Counted from the first letter of the stretch, positions 48,067 to 61,744 are shown. The stretch: 64,000 nucleotides of DNA from Bactericera cockerelli (GCA_024516035.1 CM044959.1:17798025-17862024); one strand, 5' to 3'. Numbers and translations are program-made. Notes: generated by a model not told the origin, from the sequence alone.

Positions 48067-48186
48067 TCAACCAATTAAAACATCAAGTTCTAGGTACTCT
48101 TGTGATGTGTAGTACAGGTGAGACAACGGGTCTCTGCTGGGAGTGTACAGTGTCCACTCATTGTACCTGTACAGCCACGCATACGT
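48067..48186 (-). CDS. Candidate terminal coding exon, unknown protein
   Basis: A pyrimidine tract and CAG acceptor (48187-48189) open a 39-codon frame ending in TGA at 48067. It contains WLYRYNEWTLYTP and SHLYYTSQEYLELD. Base composition is close to that of the recognised exons and unlike the AT-rich surroundings, and the residue mix (many Tyr, Trp, Leu) is protein-like. I do not recognise the family. No partner exon was found to the right, where a minus-strand gene would begin. It could be the 3' end of a gene with long introns, a relic, or chance. Confidence 0.35.
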   Translation of the reverse strand, partial: TYAWLYRYNEWTLYTPSRDPLSHLYYTSQEYLELDVLIG

Positions 48187-48354
48187 CTGAAAAAAGAACT
48201 GAATAAAAGAGAAACCTGGAAATATGAGAAAAGAATAATTTCCTATTCCTTTATTCTGAGTCAAATTTACCTCTGTATGAGGGAAAATCTGTCTATCTAT
48301 CTTCTATTATATTAAAGTGGTGTTTTTCAACTTTCTCAAGCGAAAGGGTCGTTC

Positions 48355-48471
48355 TTCTTATATTGTTTCAATTTTTTTTTTTTTTTTTCTTATCTTGTAT
48401 TATAGTAATTTGTAATTATCTGTTTGTACATAATTATGTCCTGATTAATAAAGTGTAAAATAATAATAATA
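48355..48471 (+). repeat. (AAT)n-tailed retroposon, 3' part
   Basis: Only the T-rich middle and the ATTAATAAAGTGTAAAATAA end remain. Confidence 0.6.
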
Positions 48472-49694
48472 ACAGACTTTACTCATATCAATTTATACCA
48501 CCTTGATATAAATTAAAATGTAGAACCCTACTTATTTTTTTTATTAAGTGAGATCAGTAAAAAAAAGCTCTCATGTGATTTTCAACATTGTGATGTTGGG
48601 TCTTGGTCCTATGTAGTTCCTTGAGTTAATCTCAACTTTGATCGTGATATTTTTAAAGAAGCATAATATTAAATAGGTAGGTATCTAATAGTATCCCTGC
48701 ATTCTTTGAAAAGTAAATCTGGTTTAGTAGTAACCATTATGACTTTCAAACAACCTATTCACCAGTATGGGTTTTAGCCAGGATCTTAATTACTCCGCAG
48801 GTAAACGGTAACACATTAAAATGTTTTAATGAGTTACAAACAAGTATGATAATGCTCTCACCAACACTCCCGAGTCAGAGTTTGTCTAGGAACGCTATAC
48901 TCTACTTTACCATAGCTAGAGGAAGGCAACTTTCTAGGATTCCAAGATTTTAAATTTCAACAGTAGGTAATGTTGTAGGTAGGTAACCTAACCTAACCTA
49001 TATTATGTTCCTCGAAGTTTTGATTATGACATTCCCTAAGCTATTTCTACAAATTTAATGATCCTTCACAAAATATAATTAATAGTTAGTTAATCAAAAT
49101 AGTAAGTTTCATAATAAAAAAGCCTACTTTTTACAATAGGTAATAGCAACATTTCAAATTTCTAGAAAATGAGCACTCCCTTATATTTATTTATAGATAA
49201 TTATATACTTGATTTTATTTTATACAAACAATAATATTGACATCAAGCTTGAAAATTTATTTAAAAAAGATAAATAGAAAAAAATTTAGTTTTATATTTT
49301 GATACAAGTTTTGTAATCCAGGCAAAGTTTTGTAATAATGCCTGTGAGGCATTCTCTGCCACCTGCTACATAATACATTTAAATTCTGAGTTCGTTGTAA
49401 AATATGCACAAGCACATCTATAAAAATTTGTTAAAATTCTTAAATGTACTACTTCATACATTTAAGAATTTAAGATGTATAGTTAAACTCCATACTGCCA
49501 GCTTTGCGCGCACACAAGTGTAGAAGAATTTCCCAGGCGACCAGAGCAGTAGGTTAAGCAACATCCGGCGTTACTTTATTATTAATGATTGATGATAATA
49601 TAGAACATTAATTTGTGCTGCACTCATTGCAACTCGTTTCTTTGTTCCTGGATGCAATTTTCTTATCTTGTGCATGTTTAGGTAGTTGTTTTCA

Positions 49695-49800
49695 CCGATC
49701 TCAGTAGCTTGATCGATAAGGCGGCGGACTTGTAACCTGGAGGTGGGTGGTTCAAGTCCCGGCTTCAGCGTAGATTCAGTAAAGCTAGTTTGAGTAGATG
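49695..49800 (+). repeat. tRNA-headed SINE, family 1
   Basis: Intact head with A and B boxes and part of the body, truncated after GAGTAGATG. Confidence 0.78.
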
Positions 49801-49829
49801 CTAGCACAATGCCCGCTAGACTTGCAATC

Positions 49830-52800
49830 AAATAGTTTATTCAAGGTGTCTACATGTCTACACTTCGCCATAGCAAAAGATAAGAACCACCACTTTCTGC
49901 TAGCTGATGAATTTCTCCAAAAAATGTCAAAATATCTTTGTTCGAAATCACAAATCCCGTTAATACGGGATTTGTGACTAATTCACCTGAAGACTAATGT
50001 CTTCATTTGAATGCTCTAGAGTTCTCAACCAATATCAATCGGAGATGTAACATATCAAAGGCTGTTGGACCCGTTGGTCAAAACATAGATTTGCGCAGTA
50101 CAAGGTTTGTCGGTGCTTTTGTTTTTTTCTCGTTCATTTTTCAACGAGTCCATACTTTAAGAGCTATTCTGATCCAAGTCGTCTTGAGAATATTTCATGC
50201 AAGATAATAATACCTCTGGTCGTACCTAATGCATTTTGAGAGGGATAAAAAATGCACAATGCATTCACGTTTGATGTCCGCTATGCTGCGTTGTTTATAA
50301 TATTTGCAATATGCAATAGCTTTTGTTTTTATCCTCGCTCATAATAGAGACATGAATCAACAAGATGGAATATTACATATCATTACAGGGCATGATGGAA
50401 TATTACATATCATTACCAGAGTCTATGTTAACCGCTCTGTACGATATCAACTCATATGACAGATTCTGAACAATTTACCTAGCTCGTAAGAAAATACCCA
50501 AGCCATGCTAATAAAATATGATGCATTTGTAAGTTGACCTATCATCCACCATGTCCGTTTTTTATGCTACGGTATCTCAGAGGCGGATATTTACACCCGT
50601 ATTTATGAACAGCGAATTTTGTCCGAGCACTGTCTCAAGCAAAGTATTGGACAATAATATTAAAGGAAATCACGCTTCAAACCATGCTCAAACAGCGTTT
50701 TCTGTTAGAATAACTATCCATAGAGCTGTAGAAGGCAGTCCTAAATATTATTACGATAACGAGGTGTAGTGAGTGAAAAGACAGAAAATTTTGGAACTGA
50801 TATGTAGTTAAAAATAAAAACCCTCATTATAACTAACACCTCATTAGTGATAAGTAAAGAGTTAAGAAATCAGAAATTATTTAGACAAGTCAATTATTTA
50901 GATAAGTCATGTGACTAGGAATGAGCCAATCGTTCGATTGAAAAAATAGAGTTTCAAAGAAATTTGATCTTGAAAAATTCTATTAAAATTATATCATTAT
51001 TTAAATTACCAGAATATTCCGTGATCCTGGTCTGATTATAAATAATAATAATAACTAAGTAATAAACATGTTAAGAATATTATTTTTCCATAAGGAAAAT
51101 GTCAGCGAGTGTAATTTTATATTTCATCACCGCAAAGTTCAAATTCTTCTTTGCTGTTGTTTTGGTCATAATAGAGACATGAGTTTCGATAGTATTTTTG
51201 TGTTTAATCGGAAAGATGGAAAAATTAATCAGCTGATTATGCACTTATGCAGATTAATAAACAATTTTAAAATGTTCTTAGTTCGAAAAAATTAACAACT
51301 CAACATGTTAACAAAAGATGTACATGTTTGAATTTATTAGTGGATGTGTCATTTGTACTCAGATAACTTCTGATATCAGTAAAACCAAATCATGTTTTGG
51401 GTGTCTCAAAATAATTAAATGTGACGAGAAAGTTCAGGACATTTTATTTTTCAATACCTGAGACGATTTCTCCAACAACTCAGCCAAAATAATAGCTGGT
51501 GATTACGCTAAACGAGACAATGAAAATTTCAATGCTATATTATAAAAAATAAAAAAACCTATGTTTCTTTGATGGGCAATATTGAATTTAAAATAGTATA
51601 CTTACTGTTTTTACATCTTTATTCGACTGAAATCTTGTAATGATTCGACTATTATGATCCATTTTGAGAAATGATAAAACTTAGAGCTTTAATATTTCAC
51701 AAATATTTTTAAAATAAATAAATTCCACGTATTTATTACATTAAATTATTACAAATTTAAAAATAAAAGAATAGCACTCTTTCTCAAAGTTGCGTGTACT
51801 CAAAGGTACTCTGTGTTGAGAAAGGGGTTTGTTGAGATTGACAGTAGCTATGTGCCACAAATTCCCACTCACCGAAATTCTTCAGTTAAGCGGCAAGCTT
51901 TAAGTTGTTGGTCCTACAGCATCCCATCCACTTACCTGTAAATTACAATAAGTTGTCTATTCTTGTGGAATGTAATACCGGTTGCATGCACAGACTGACC
52001 CATGTCCCTGAATGGAATCCAGGCAGAGAGAGAGAGAGAGAGCCTACCTAGGTACATGACAATTTCTATATTTGAATTTTATAACGAGCTTGGAGCATTG
52101 GCCATTGAGTATTGAGGTTTGATGGCCATTGTATAGCGAAATATGATTATAAATGCAGGTTTATTGTTTATCAATTTAATAAGTTTCAGTTCCCTACCTC
52201 CGGCTTGTTGCTTTGTATTTTCTCCGTTTCTATCGGATCCTCTTCGCGTTTCTTGGTCATCTATGCAGCTTCCAACGTCACAAGATACTTTCAAAAGAAA
52301 CAATTATTCAGCAACCAAGGAAAATTTATAAAACCTAAAGTTCTATTTAGATTTCATGTTCATATATAATTTTTCCGAGCGATTTAGATAACTGAAATTA
52401 AATTGAACAAAATGCTATGTTTCAAGTACATCAAGCTCGCCGGGAGGCGAGCGCTCGTCGAGTTAGCTTAGGGGATGTAATTTTTGTATGATAAAATATA
52501 AATGATTTTTTTCAAAATCAAAAAAAAGTAGAGCTAGCCATCCGGCCTATATTAACACGAAACAGAATTTATATGTATTTTGTTTTATTGTTTTTTAATT
52601 TACTATATTTTTTAGGACATTTTTATTCCAATATTAATAATTGTTCACACAGATTTTTCCTTTCTTTAGATACAACTCTCCATCAGATATTCTAGATCAC
52701 TGGTGGGGGTGTGAGCAATTTTTCGACTTGAAAAAAAACTTTTATTTGATCACTGCCATCAGGAATGAGCTTTTTTCTCACATTTGTTTGAAAATACCTT

Positions 52801-52850
52801 GAAAGACATGCTGTTTTTCTTTTCATTTCTCTTTTTTTTCCTACTTTTTT
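49830..52850. other. AT-rich stretch with nothing recognised
   Basis: Only a (GA)n microsatellite at about 52023-52042 and a 31-bp direct repeat (GATGGAATATTACATATCAT) at 50364 and 50395. The open frames lack protein-like composition. Confidence 0.4.
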
Positions 52851-53020
52851 TCTTCTAAAAAACCCCGCTTCGGAAAGTTGTCGTCTCCGGGGACCGAACA
52901 CGGACTAACGGATCGGACGTCTTCCTTGTTGTCTTCGAGACTTCAAAAGAAAAAAAGCTGCTCGCAGCCGCGCGACATGCTGTGTGTTTCTAATATGAAT
53001 TGTGACTGTTCTCTGCGGCA

Positions 53021-53450
53021 AATAATATTGGTGCCCGCGGGCAGTCGAGTATCGACTTTGTCCCAAGCCCTTAATTCCGAATTACCTCTGCCAGTAGCCT
53101 ACCTAGTCGAACAATAAGGAAACTTTTCCAGTTCTGTGACCCTCCATGCACCGAATCAATTCACAAAAAAAGGGTCGGGTGGAAGAGAAGGCAATAACCC
53201 CGCCCTTTAGTTAGAACATAGTATATATTTATTCAAATAATATTGGTGCCCCCGGGCAGTCGAGTATTGACTTTGTCCCAAGCCCTTGATTCCGAATTAC
53301 CTGCCAGTAGCCTGCCTAGAGTGCCTAGTCGAACAGTAAGGAAACTTTTTTAGTTTTGTGAACCTCCACCGAATCAATCCACAAAAAAAGGGTTTGGTGG
53401 AAGAGAAGGCAGTAACCCCGCCCTTTAGTTAGAACATGTGTATATATTTA
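53021..53450 (+). repeat. 215-bp tandem duplication including a retroposon 5' end
   Basis: Copies 53021-53235 and 53236-53450 share AATAATATTGGTGCCC, GGGCAGTCGAGTAT, CCAAGCCCTT and the retroposon start (GGTGGAAGAGAAGGCA). The second continues into the full retroposon tail to 53562, so the duplication broke inside it. Confidence 0.8.
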
Positions 53451-53562
53451 TTCATTTATTTTTTTCTCTTTTTACTTCTCTTATATTGTATAATTATTTG
53501 TAATTATCTGTGTTGTATATAATATGTCCAATTAAAAAAGTGTTAAATAATAATAATAATCA
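53389..53562 (+). repeat. (AAT)n-tailed retroposon
   Basis: The complete copy at the end of the 215-bp duplication, ending AAAAAGTGTTAAATAATAAT. Confidence 0.75.
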
Positions 53563-53569
53563 ATGGGTG

Positions 53570-56500
53570 GAGAGTTGACATTTTGGACATGTCAAAGAGT
53601 GATTATTATTATTATTATTTTTTTAACATGTTCGACTAAGTTTTATTTGAAATTAATAAAAGAAAACTCGATTAATGTATGAAGATTATTATGTGCATCG
53701 AAAGGACATTTTCAAAAACTTTTATTTAGGTAAAGGTCACTTTAAACTATAATAAATAATACTCAGAAACAACATTTTAAATGAGCCACTTAATTAACTA
53801 ATTATAAACAACACTTTTTACTAGTTACACGTATACACGTCCAAACCATGATGTTAGGTTTGATAAGTAGAAAAATGCCTAGTTCTAAATTGGACGCTCA
53901 AAATTCCAATTAATTCTTCTGATCAAACATCACAACCAACATTGTGAAGATTATATAAAATAAAGAAGTTAATATCGTTCTCCTAGGTAGAAAAAATATA
54001 TTTATTTTTTAATAAAGAAATAAGTCAAATACCCGAAATGCCTTCTGCTCTTCTAAATTGGGTTCGTTTTTGGAATCAACAATAATTGAATAATTCCATA
54101 ATTGGAAGCCGATTTTTTTCGAACACTGACCAAGAGAAACAAAAACCTATTTAGTATTCTAAAAAAGCAAATACCTCCGTTCTGTAATCTTCCATGGTAT
54201 TTTGGAGACAAAAGTTTCAAGAGAGATTTATCACTTATTGTTCGGCCGTGTGTAAATAACTTCATTATAAATGCAATACTCAGTTGGTTTAAAAATCTGA
54301 AAAATAAGAGACACTAAAATATCGATTGCATTTCAATATTTGTAAATGTAACTGGATACCTAACTTTAATGAAAGAATTTGAAATGGCATTTGAAATGTG
54401 TAGATATTTCATGCACATACAATACATACTATAAATAATAGGTACCTATGTAAGCATGACAATAAATAGATGTATTGGTAAAAAAATCATTGATTCTTGT
54501 TTGTGTACGTATATAATGACGTGTAATTGTGTACCTATCTCAATATCCAACATACTGTTCATTGAGTAGGTAACTTTACTGACGTAATGCTTGCAGCTTG
54601 CAACTTTACTGCACGTTAAAGTGAGACTCCAAATCTTAGGTACCTACTTGTACTTAGACCATGTTGTATGGACTAACAGAGATTCATTGTTGTATGAAGG
54701 TAAGCAGGTACTTTTTAGTTATAGGTAGGTACCTCCTAACTAAGATGTACATAAATAGTTATTTTTAGGTAGGTATTGGAAATAATATAATCTATTTGTA
54801 TTAAAGATAAAAATAGGTAGTTGATTCTAAAGATGAACACAAAGTTGATTTTTTATATTAAAAATATCGCAAACCCTATCAAAATAACTGAGGAGGGACA
54901 ACTTATTCAAGGTAATCGTCCAAATGCTGGGTGGGATGCCCTTCTGTTTTCTGTGAATTGCTGGTTGAATTCTTCAAGAATCTAATAACGACATAGTTGT
55001 TACTGGATATTGAATAGAGTTGTTTAACATTTTCAAAATTCTTTCATTAAGGATAAAAAAAAAACTAAAGCATCATCTTTGAGTGAAAGACCAACACACG
55101 TTCACGTTGTTTCATCATGGTTTTGGTTTTATTGCAAAAAGTTATGAGCTGGTAAGTCGAGATCGTCTGAATATTATTTTGCTGAATCGATATTAGTTTT
55201 ATTGTTGTTAGCATCGTGGGCTAGAGAACTTTCATATTGTCCATTTCGTGATCCAACTTCAATATCCATCTGATGCACTATTTCGTAATCCATTCTCTAT
55301 AGCTCATACTTGGTTAGTAGAGTAGGTACCTACTCTTTCATAGTACCTCTGAGTGATTGGAAAAATGTACAATCTTAGTACTTCAGCAGCATGTGCTATG
55401 TGTACATAAAGGAGGGGTAATGCAACGAGGAAATCGGGCTCTTTGCCACCAAGTATCAATATGGATGAGGTGTTTTACGTTTTACTTGTAATAATAATAA
55501 AAAGTTCACTATCTATTTTTGAAGAAAAAAAAATGTACATAAAGTCAATTCAGTACAACGCTAGCAGTTATTGGCTTGCGACGTTTTGAAACTGTCATGA
55601 AAAATGGAAACTCTTGACTTCCATGTAGATATGTGACTGTTTATATTTATTTTAAGTATTAGTGAGTAAATAAGCGCGCTGGACCTTTATTTATTTGACT
55701 AGGTGGACAGAGAGCTACCGTGCTTCAATAATGAGACACAATGTAATGAAAAATTGGTTAATCTGTATCCTATTTGTTTGCATAGGTGTGTCCTGTAGTT
55801 TTCTATATTTTTTTTTGTTTTTTCAACAAATAACTTTTATTTATTTACATTTTTTGTTATTTACAATGCATGAAAAGAATATAAATATCAAAAAAGACAA
55901 AGACAAAATTTTAAATCATAAGTATCCCATAGCCTAATTTACTTGTTAAGTATGTGCTAGGCTATGGTTATGTGACATACAAAAAATCTAATAGATCTCC
56001 CGGTTTGTTTCTGTATCAACATAATATTTACACTACGCTTTGTCCAGAAGCCAGGGCAATCCTTAATATCCCCAACTTACCTCTCTGTCCACTCTGCATT
56101 GTGAACTAAGGCAGGCCAGGTATGACAAAGCAAGTGACATGATCCCGGGCACAAGTAGAGTGTTTATGAATGGGGGACTTCCCACGATTTAAGACGAGGA
56201 TTATGAAATGATCGTGGCGGATAAACAGCGAGATACTGTCACTTCATTGTTCGAAAACACCCGTGTCGCGATATTATTGTCTCGGAGTCAGGTATTGTAT
56301 TATTTGCCTGAAATATTGTATTATTTGCCTAATGGCCAGAGAGGGTCTGGCATCTTTCAGTGCTTGAGGCATTTAGTGGGCTCGCATTCCAAACAGATAT
56401 AATTCATAGAACACCTATACTGTCATTAAATTTGCAAGAGTACAACAACAATAAAAAATTAGGTATTTGAACAGCTATGTGCTGTGGTGTTTGTGTAGCT
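53570..56500. other. AT-rich stretch with nothing recognised
   Basis: Rich in GTAGGTACCT strings. No repeats with clear borders and no coding signal. Confidence 0.4.
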
Positions 56501-56508
56501 ATGTAGGT

Positions 56509-56960
56509 AACGATTTTTCTTGTTTGCATTTAATTCAATCTATGTGCAACTAAATGTACATCCACTAAAAACGATTTTTCTTGTTTTAATTTAATTCAAT
56601 CTATGTGCAACTAAATGCACATCCAAGCCAGCGTCGATGGCATGTTGAATAAGTTAAGCGACATCCAGCGAGGTTAAGACTTGATGGGTGACCATTCAAA
56701 TTCTAATTCTCGTGACGCTGGCTTTTCCCGGCCCCACTCAGGCTGGGTGAGGTCAATGTGAGTAGCAGGTTTGTGAGTTTCCTGCGAATGGAGGGTAAAA
56801 CCCCCGTCGTGATATGACCATGGCAGTTGAAAGCGACGTTAAACCCACAAAAAAAAAAAAAAAAAAAAAAATGCACATCCACTAAAAACGATTTTTCTTG
56901 TTTTAATTTAATTCAATCTATGTGCAACTAAATGCACATCCACTAAAAAACAGTTTACGA
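56509..56960. repeat. 61-bp tandem repeat, three copies, split by a 5S SINE
   Basis: Units start AACGATTTTTCTTG at 56509, 56570 and, after the SINE, about 56888. Each ends near CACATCCACTAAAA. Related CACATCCACTAA strings occur at 39186 and 39260. Confidence 0.85.
56626..56870 (+). repeat. 5S-rRNA-derived SINE with target duplication and poly(A)
   Basis: Head has a 23-bp deletion before AAGTTAAGCGACATC but keeps TGATGGGTGACC. Tail ends in about 24 A. The duplication ATGCACATCCA is at 56615-56625 and 56871-56881. Inserted in a 61-bp tandem repeat. Confidence 0.9.
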
Positions 56961-57829
56961 AGTATACAGTAATAGACAAGGTATGTAGTTTGAATTATAT
57001 TGAAGGAAAAAGACTATTTTAAAATGCATCCTTCAATAAGTTGTGGAGAAGTCTAATCAAAGTTCATCATATTCATACCTATGCATATAATATTTTCTTT
57101 GCATCATAAAGATAAAAAAAACGACCGGTGTCTTTGATCTTATATTGAATAAAAATATGTGTAAATAACAAAATTCATAGTTCATGGAAGATAGTACAGA
57201 TGAAAGTTTCTAAGAGCAAAGCATAAAAATTTTACAGTAAAAGTTCGGCTTTCATGTCAAATTTTTTAGCAAATTAAATACCTGCAGATATTGATTCTTT
57301 CATGAATGCCCATTCAGTAGTTTCTTGTGAAAACATAATTTTCAATTCAAAAGAATGAATACAACCGAAAACTCTTTCATCAACAGTCATAGCTTGTCTG
57401 CAGAGTGTTTAGTGAAGAGGACCCATCAATTTCCCGTCCCATTACTGTCACAGCAGATGCAGTCAACATTGGGGCAACTTTCAGTTGGAAGAAAAGAGAC
57501 ACTTCACAACAAAAGCAGAAGAAACTTCAAAACAAAAAAAAATCGAGAACAAAGAATAATTCCAAATGGTCCTAATTTACACGCGCGGAGAACGGTGTTT
57601 TGGCACAACGGAGAAGACAAGTTTGGTAGCCAAACATAGAAACCAAAATATTTTGGTTCCATTTTTGGTACAGCCCGCTAGTGACCAGACGTGATGAGCG
57701 TTACTCATGAAGCCCTTTCTGTACCAAAGCTCTTCAGGCAATTCTGATGGGAATTGATTGAATGTGTTGTTAGGTCCTATTAAAACTTCACCCATCCGGT
57801 GCAACAATCCTTCATTCAAACATCAGTTA

Positions 57830-58052
57830 GTCAGCGTCGATGACGCCTTGAATGCACCGGTTCTCGTAGGATCACCGAAGTTAAGCAACGTTCATCGAGG
57901 TGAAGACTTCGTGATGCTGGCATTCCCAGGCTAACCCAGGCTCTGGGAGAGGTTAATGTTTTTAGCTGGTTTGTGAGTTTCCTGCGAATGGAGGGTAACA
58001 CACCGTCTATGACCATGCAGTTAAAAGCGAAGTTAAACCCAATTAAAAAAAA
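57830..58052 (+). repeat. 5S-rRNA-derived SINE with target duplication
   Basis: Head with GAATGCACCGGTTCTCG and ATCACCGAAGTTAAGC (the C-box part is deleted), shared tail and an A run. The 12-bp duplication AAACATCAGTTA is at 57818-57829 and 58053-58064. Confidence 0.88.
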
Positions 58053-58598
58053 AAACATCAGTTAAATCAAAACAGCTATTTTAGTCCGACGATTTAGATA
58101 TTCTTCCAGAGTATTCATTGAGTATTTAGTGCGAGTATTACTCAATACATATTATAGTCTTCATGGTTCTTTTCGGTTGGTTCTTAGAATAATCAAATCT
58201 AATGTGTCTCACCTCACCTAGCAAAGAGAGGCATAACCCGGTAGAGCTTGTGTTTCACGTGATAAAAATGTGACATCTAGTAAATTATACTGGTATATAA
58301 ATTCCAGACGGAATATTCAACAAAACGTTTGTGTGTCTGACTCATCAGGACACCAACACTACCAAACATAGTGCAACCTACCTCAGTGATCTGAAGACAA
58401 TAGTTGTGCAAACAGTAAACCAACCTCCAACGGTCCAACCTAAAACGCAGAGGACTTACTGTAAAAGTTTTGTTTTGTGTTCATTCTATCAGAACATAAA
58501 TCCTAAATAGAGTCACTGGGCAGGGAAAGAGCTTGAACTTGTATTATCTTTCTCTCCTTCTTACAAGAATACAAAAATTAAATTAAATAAATCTTTTA

Positions 58599-58718
58599 GG
58601 ACGAAATAATAGACAAATTCTTTATCACAAGTCTTTTGCTAAGGGTCGGTTTTCACTATCTTACACAGTACGCAATTCGTGACTTAGCGCTACAGAGGTA
58701 TTACTATTAATTCCGCCC
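58599..58718 (+). mobile_element. PIF/Harbinger-like MITE copy
   Basis: 120 bp, left end changed to GGACGAAATAATAG, flanked by TTA (58596-58598, 58719-58721). Confidence 0.8.
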
Positions 58719-59500
58719 TTAGTCTCTCAAGTCTTTTACTCTTCTACATCAGGCAAATATGGACACCAAGAGTGAACTCAAAGTAAAAAAGATGAGCACG
58801 AAAAAAATAAGGACCATTGTGACATTCGGCCGGGGAGAGTTATTTGGTTTGTGAAATGAATTTGAAATAATCATAACCCCAAGAACACACAATGGGCACT
58901 TGACTTTTTTTTGTCTCCGAGAGACATGCGAGGCCCCCATAAATTAAAACTCGTCATTTACACCACGGCTGAATCTCATTACGCCTCATTTGCGGAACAT
59001 CAATGGGCGAAAATATTTGAAGAACGAATATCACAGGAGTTGAGATGCGAATAATATTGGGATACCAAACGTCCAGGAAAGGTTTTAGTTTTAGTGTGCG
59101 TTTGTAGTTTGGCGAAGGTTTCATGAAAGAAAGGATTGTACAATTTTGGTGTTACCTATTTAGGTAATACAAAATTAGCTTAGCTAATTAAATTAGCTTT
59201 ATAATAGAAGAGTCTGCTTTAGAACTTCACATTACTGTTCTGTGTCTGCTATCTGATCAGAAAAACATCCTTGATTCATCGGTCATAGGTAACTGGATAG
59301 AAAGAAAGGTAATGCGTTTTCGTTTGTGAGGTGTCCTCCTCAAGTAAAGAAATTTATTTGTTTCAGTCCCTGCCAATCAATGGGTTTTCATAATCAAGAA
59401 CTAGTGGACTCTGGACCTTTTCTTTGTACCTTCCTTTATTTATGTATTCTTTTAACAGTGTTAGCAAAACCGAACTCTGCCTCGAGCTGACGACAGTCTA

Positions 59501-59650
59501 AGGTTCAAATCATGAAATAGGATTCAGGTTGAGATTAGCCAGACCCCTCAAGTCCGAGTTTCAACCAACCACAGCGCCCTATAACCAGAGTTGAGGTTAT
59601 AGGGTCTGGCTTATCTGAACTTTAATCCTATTTTATAATTTGACCCTTTT
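59501..59650. mobile_element. Palindromic MITE-like hairpin element
   Basis: Arms of about 46 bp (59501-59546 and 59602-59648) are imperfect reverse complements sharing GGATT, GATTAGCCAGACCC and ATAGGATT blocks. The length and the lack of coding sequence suggest a small MITE; flanking duplications are not clear. Confidence 0.5.
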
Positions 59651-59741
59651 AAAGCCTAAGTAAAGAACTACGAGTATTATACCACGTATAATAGATCTTT
59701 GTATTATACGACGTATAATGAGGACTACGACGAGAATCCAT

Positions 59742-59906
59742 AATAATAATAATAATCTCTTTAGTGGAAGGTTATCAAAAGGCGAGGTTAATGCTTGAAG
59801 CATTTTCTACCACCTAACCCTCACAGTCTTATCATGTATTATGTGGTCACAAACTCAATTTAATGAAGAAAAATTTATGCACTGGGTGGGATTCGAACCA
59901 ACGGAG
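59742..59906 (-). repeat. tRNA-headed SINE, family 2, 5'-truncated
   Basis: Body plus the B-box end of the head (GGGATTCGAACCAACGG), with an (AAT)n tail at the left. Confidence 0.72.
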
Positions 59907-59999
59907 TATCCAAAATCTAATAGGTATTGTTATTTTACTTTCGGTAATCTTACAAGAGAATACTTTTACTGCAAGTAATTGATTTTTTACGTAGGTAAA

Positions 60000-61560
60000 T
60001 AAGGTAAGGCACAACTCTGGAGGTAGAATTTTTTTTTTTTGCTGAGAACCATTCTTCTCTCGTTCCTCAAATAATCGCCCCTGGCCCCAGGAGCATTGTT
60101 ATCCTGGGCTGTCAACATTACCAGTGAGCCCGCGTTATTTATGTCCTCTCTGGTCCCAATTAGGAACCAGCCTAGCCGCGAGCCGAGTCTGGACACAAAA
60201 CATTGTGGGGCATTGTAGGTTTCATGGAAAAATGTGTACCTACTTTTAAAAAAAAAAATGTTATGGTTTTTTTTTAATATTAGTAATAACAATGTGGGAT
60301 ACTGTGGTATATTTTCAAGGGGAAAAAAAATGTATGTGGCTAATTTTTTATTATTTTTTAAATACTTTTTTTGTAAAAAATATTGACTGAAAAAATATTG
60401 AGTTTTTTTTTTAGTACAGGTATTATTAAAGAAACAAACGGCTGGTCATTTTCCTGAGTGTCCTGAGAGACAACTCACCAAATAAAAAGGTCAAATTTTT
60501 TTATCTCTTTTTTAAAACAGGATTTCTCTAAGGATCCAGTGAGGAAAAGCGGCACAGTGCCTCGTTCCTCAGACCGGAGGAAATTTTTATATTTTATAAA
60601 TAGTTATTTTTTGTTTGTTGATATTATGTAGTTGTGATACAAATATAATATATTTTACATATCTATCTATATATATTCTGCTCATCCTAATAAAAATTGC
60701 GGCCAAAGTTTCTTCTTATTTTCTCGAGCGTTCCATTGTAATTTACAAAGGTTTGTGTACTTTTGGTTTAGTTAGGTATTTTGCATATTTACTACATGAA
60801 TCAATAGGTAATAGGTGATTGATAATGTCGTCAGTCAAACGATTCTGTGGTCCCAACCTTTATATTTGGTTCTCCGTTTTCCTTAAAAAGATTTTTCTAC
60901 ACACGTGTCATTATAGATATTCCGCTCACAGTACTAACAAGTATGTATGTATGTACCTACGTAGGCAAATATATTTATTTATGTTCTACCTGTCTACTTA
61001 CATAAACTATACTCGTATGTTGCCAATACCTATTATATGTATATAGCTTGTCCAAAACTGGCTCTCTTATTTCCTGAATTTGAAACGTGTTAATTGAGCT
61101 GTTAATCTGAAAATATTTAATAATGTTCTTGCCTAATTATTATTCTTTATAAAAAGCTGTAAATTAAAGATGGCTACCCGTTTACCCAAGTCGAGGCAGC
61201 CATGATAATTGAGTTATTTTCTAAGAATACGTATAGTTACCTACCTACCAATTTGGTAATTTACACATTTTGGTTTTTTGGATTAGACAGATCTACTTAA
61301 TTAAAACTTCACTTTAGTCAGTATACTGATGTGTGGAGCTACCTCTTATCTATCTAGAGTAGAGATAGGTACATGGAGTATGTACATTTTTGAACGCATT
61401 AGAAGTTTTGTAAGTTGACTTAATATTTCTAACCAATTTTACAGCAATATCTAATAGTTAGGTAAATAGTTTGCTTGTAAGTATGTGATTTATTTTTGCT
61501 GCTTTTTCATGATCTAAGAATAAGTTTAGCAAGAAAGCCTTTGTGTACTAATTAAACATA
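60000..61560. other. AT-rich stretch with nothing recognised
   Basis: A GC-richer patch at 60060-60210 has an open minus frame but no convincing splice borders or homology. Confidence 0.35.
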
Positions 61561-61564
61561 TCAT

Positions 61565-61740
61565 CATCATCATAGGGTGGCGTCATCGTGAACGATGGTA
61601 GCCAGACAGTGGAGGGATGACTCAGCACTTCTACCACTGTCTTTACATGGAGGCTAATAATTGACAAGGGCCCCCAGAACCAAGCCAATGCTGGTCTACT
61701 CGCTGTTTATAGTCCCCCAGCCAGATTAAACCTACATTAA
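61565..61740 (-). repeat. Dispersed repeat, inverted partial
   Basis: Reverse complement of about 5040-5170, with GGTGGCGTCATCGTGA and GGGCCCCCAGAACCAAGC, followed by an A run. Confidence 0.6.
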
Positions 61741-61744
61741 AAAA

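Noticed and set aside
57577..57819. An 80-codon minus-strand frame with protein-like composition
   Set aside because: No splice sites of note and no family resemblance; kept only as a weak possibility.
59987..60292. A 101-codon minus-strand frame with a GC-richer centre
   Set aside because: The middle looks mildly protein-like, but it starts and ends in homopolymers and I recognise no family.
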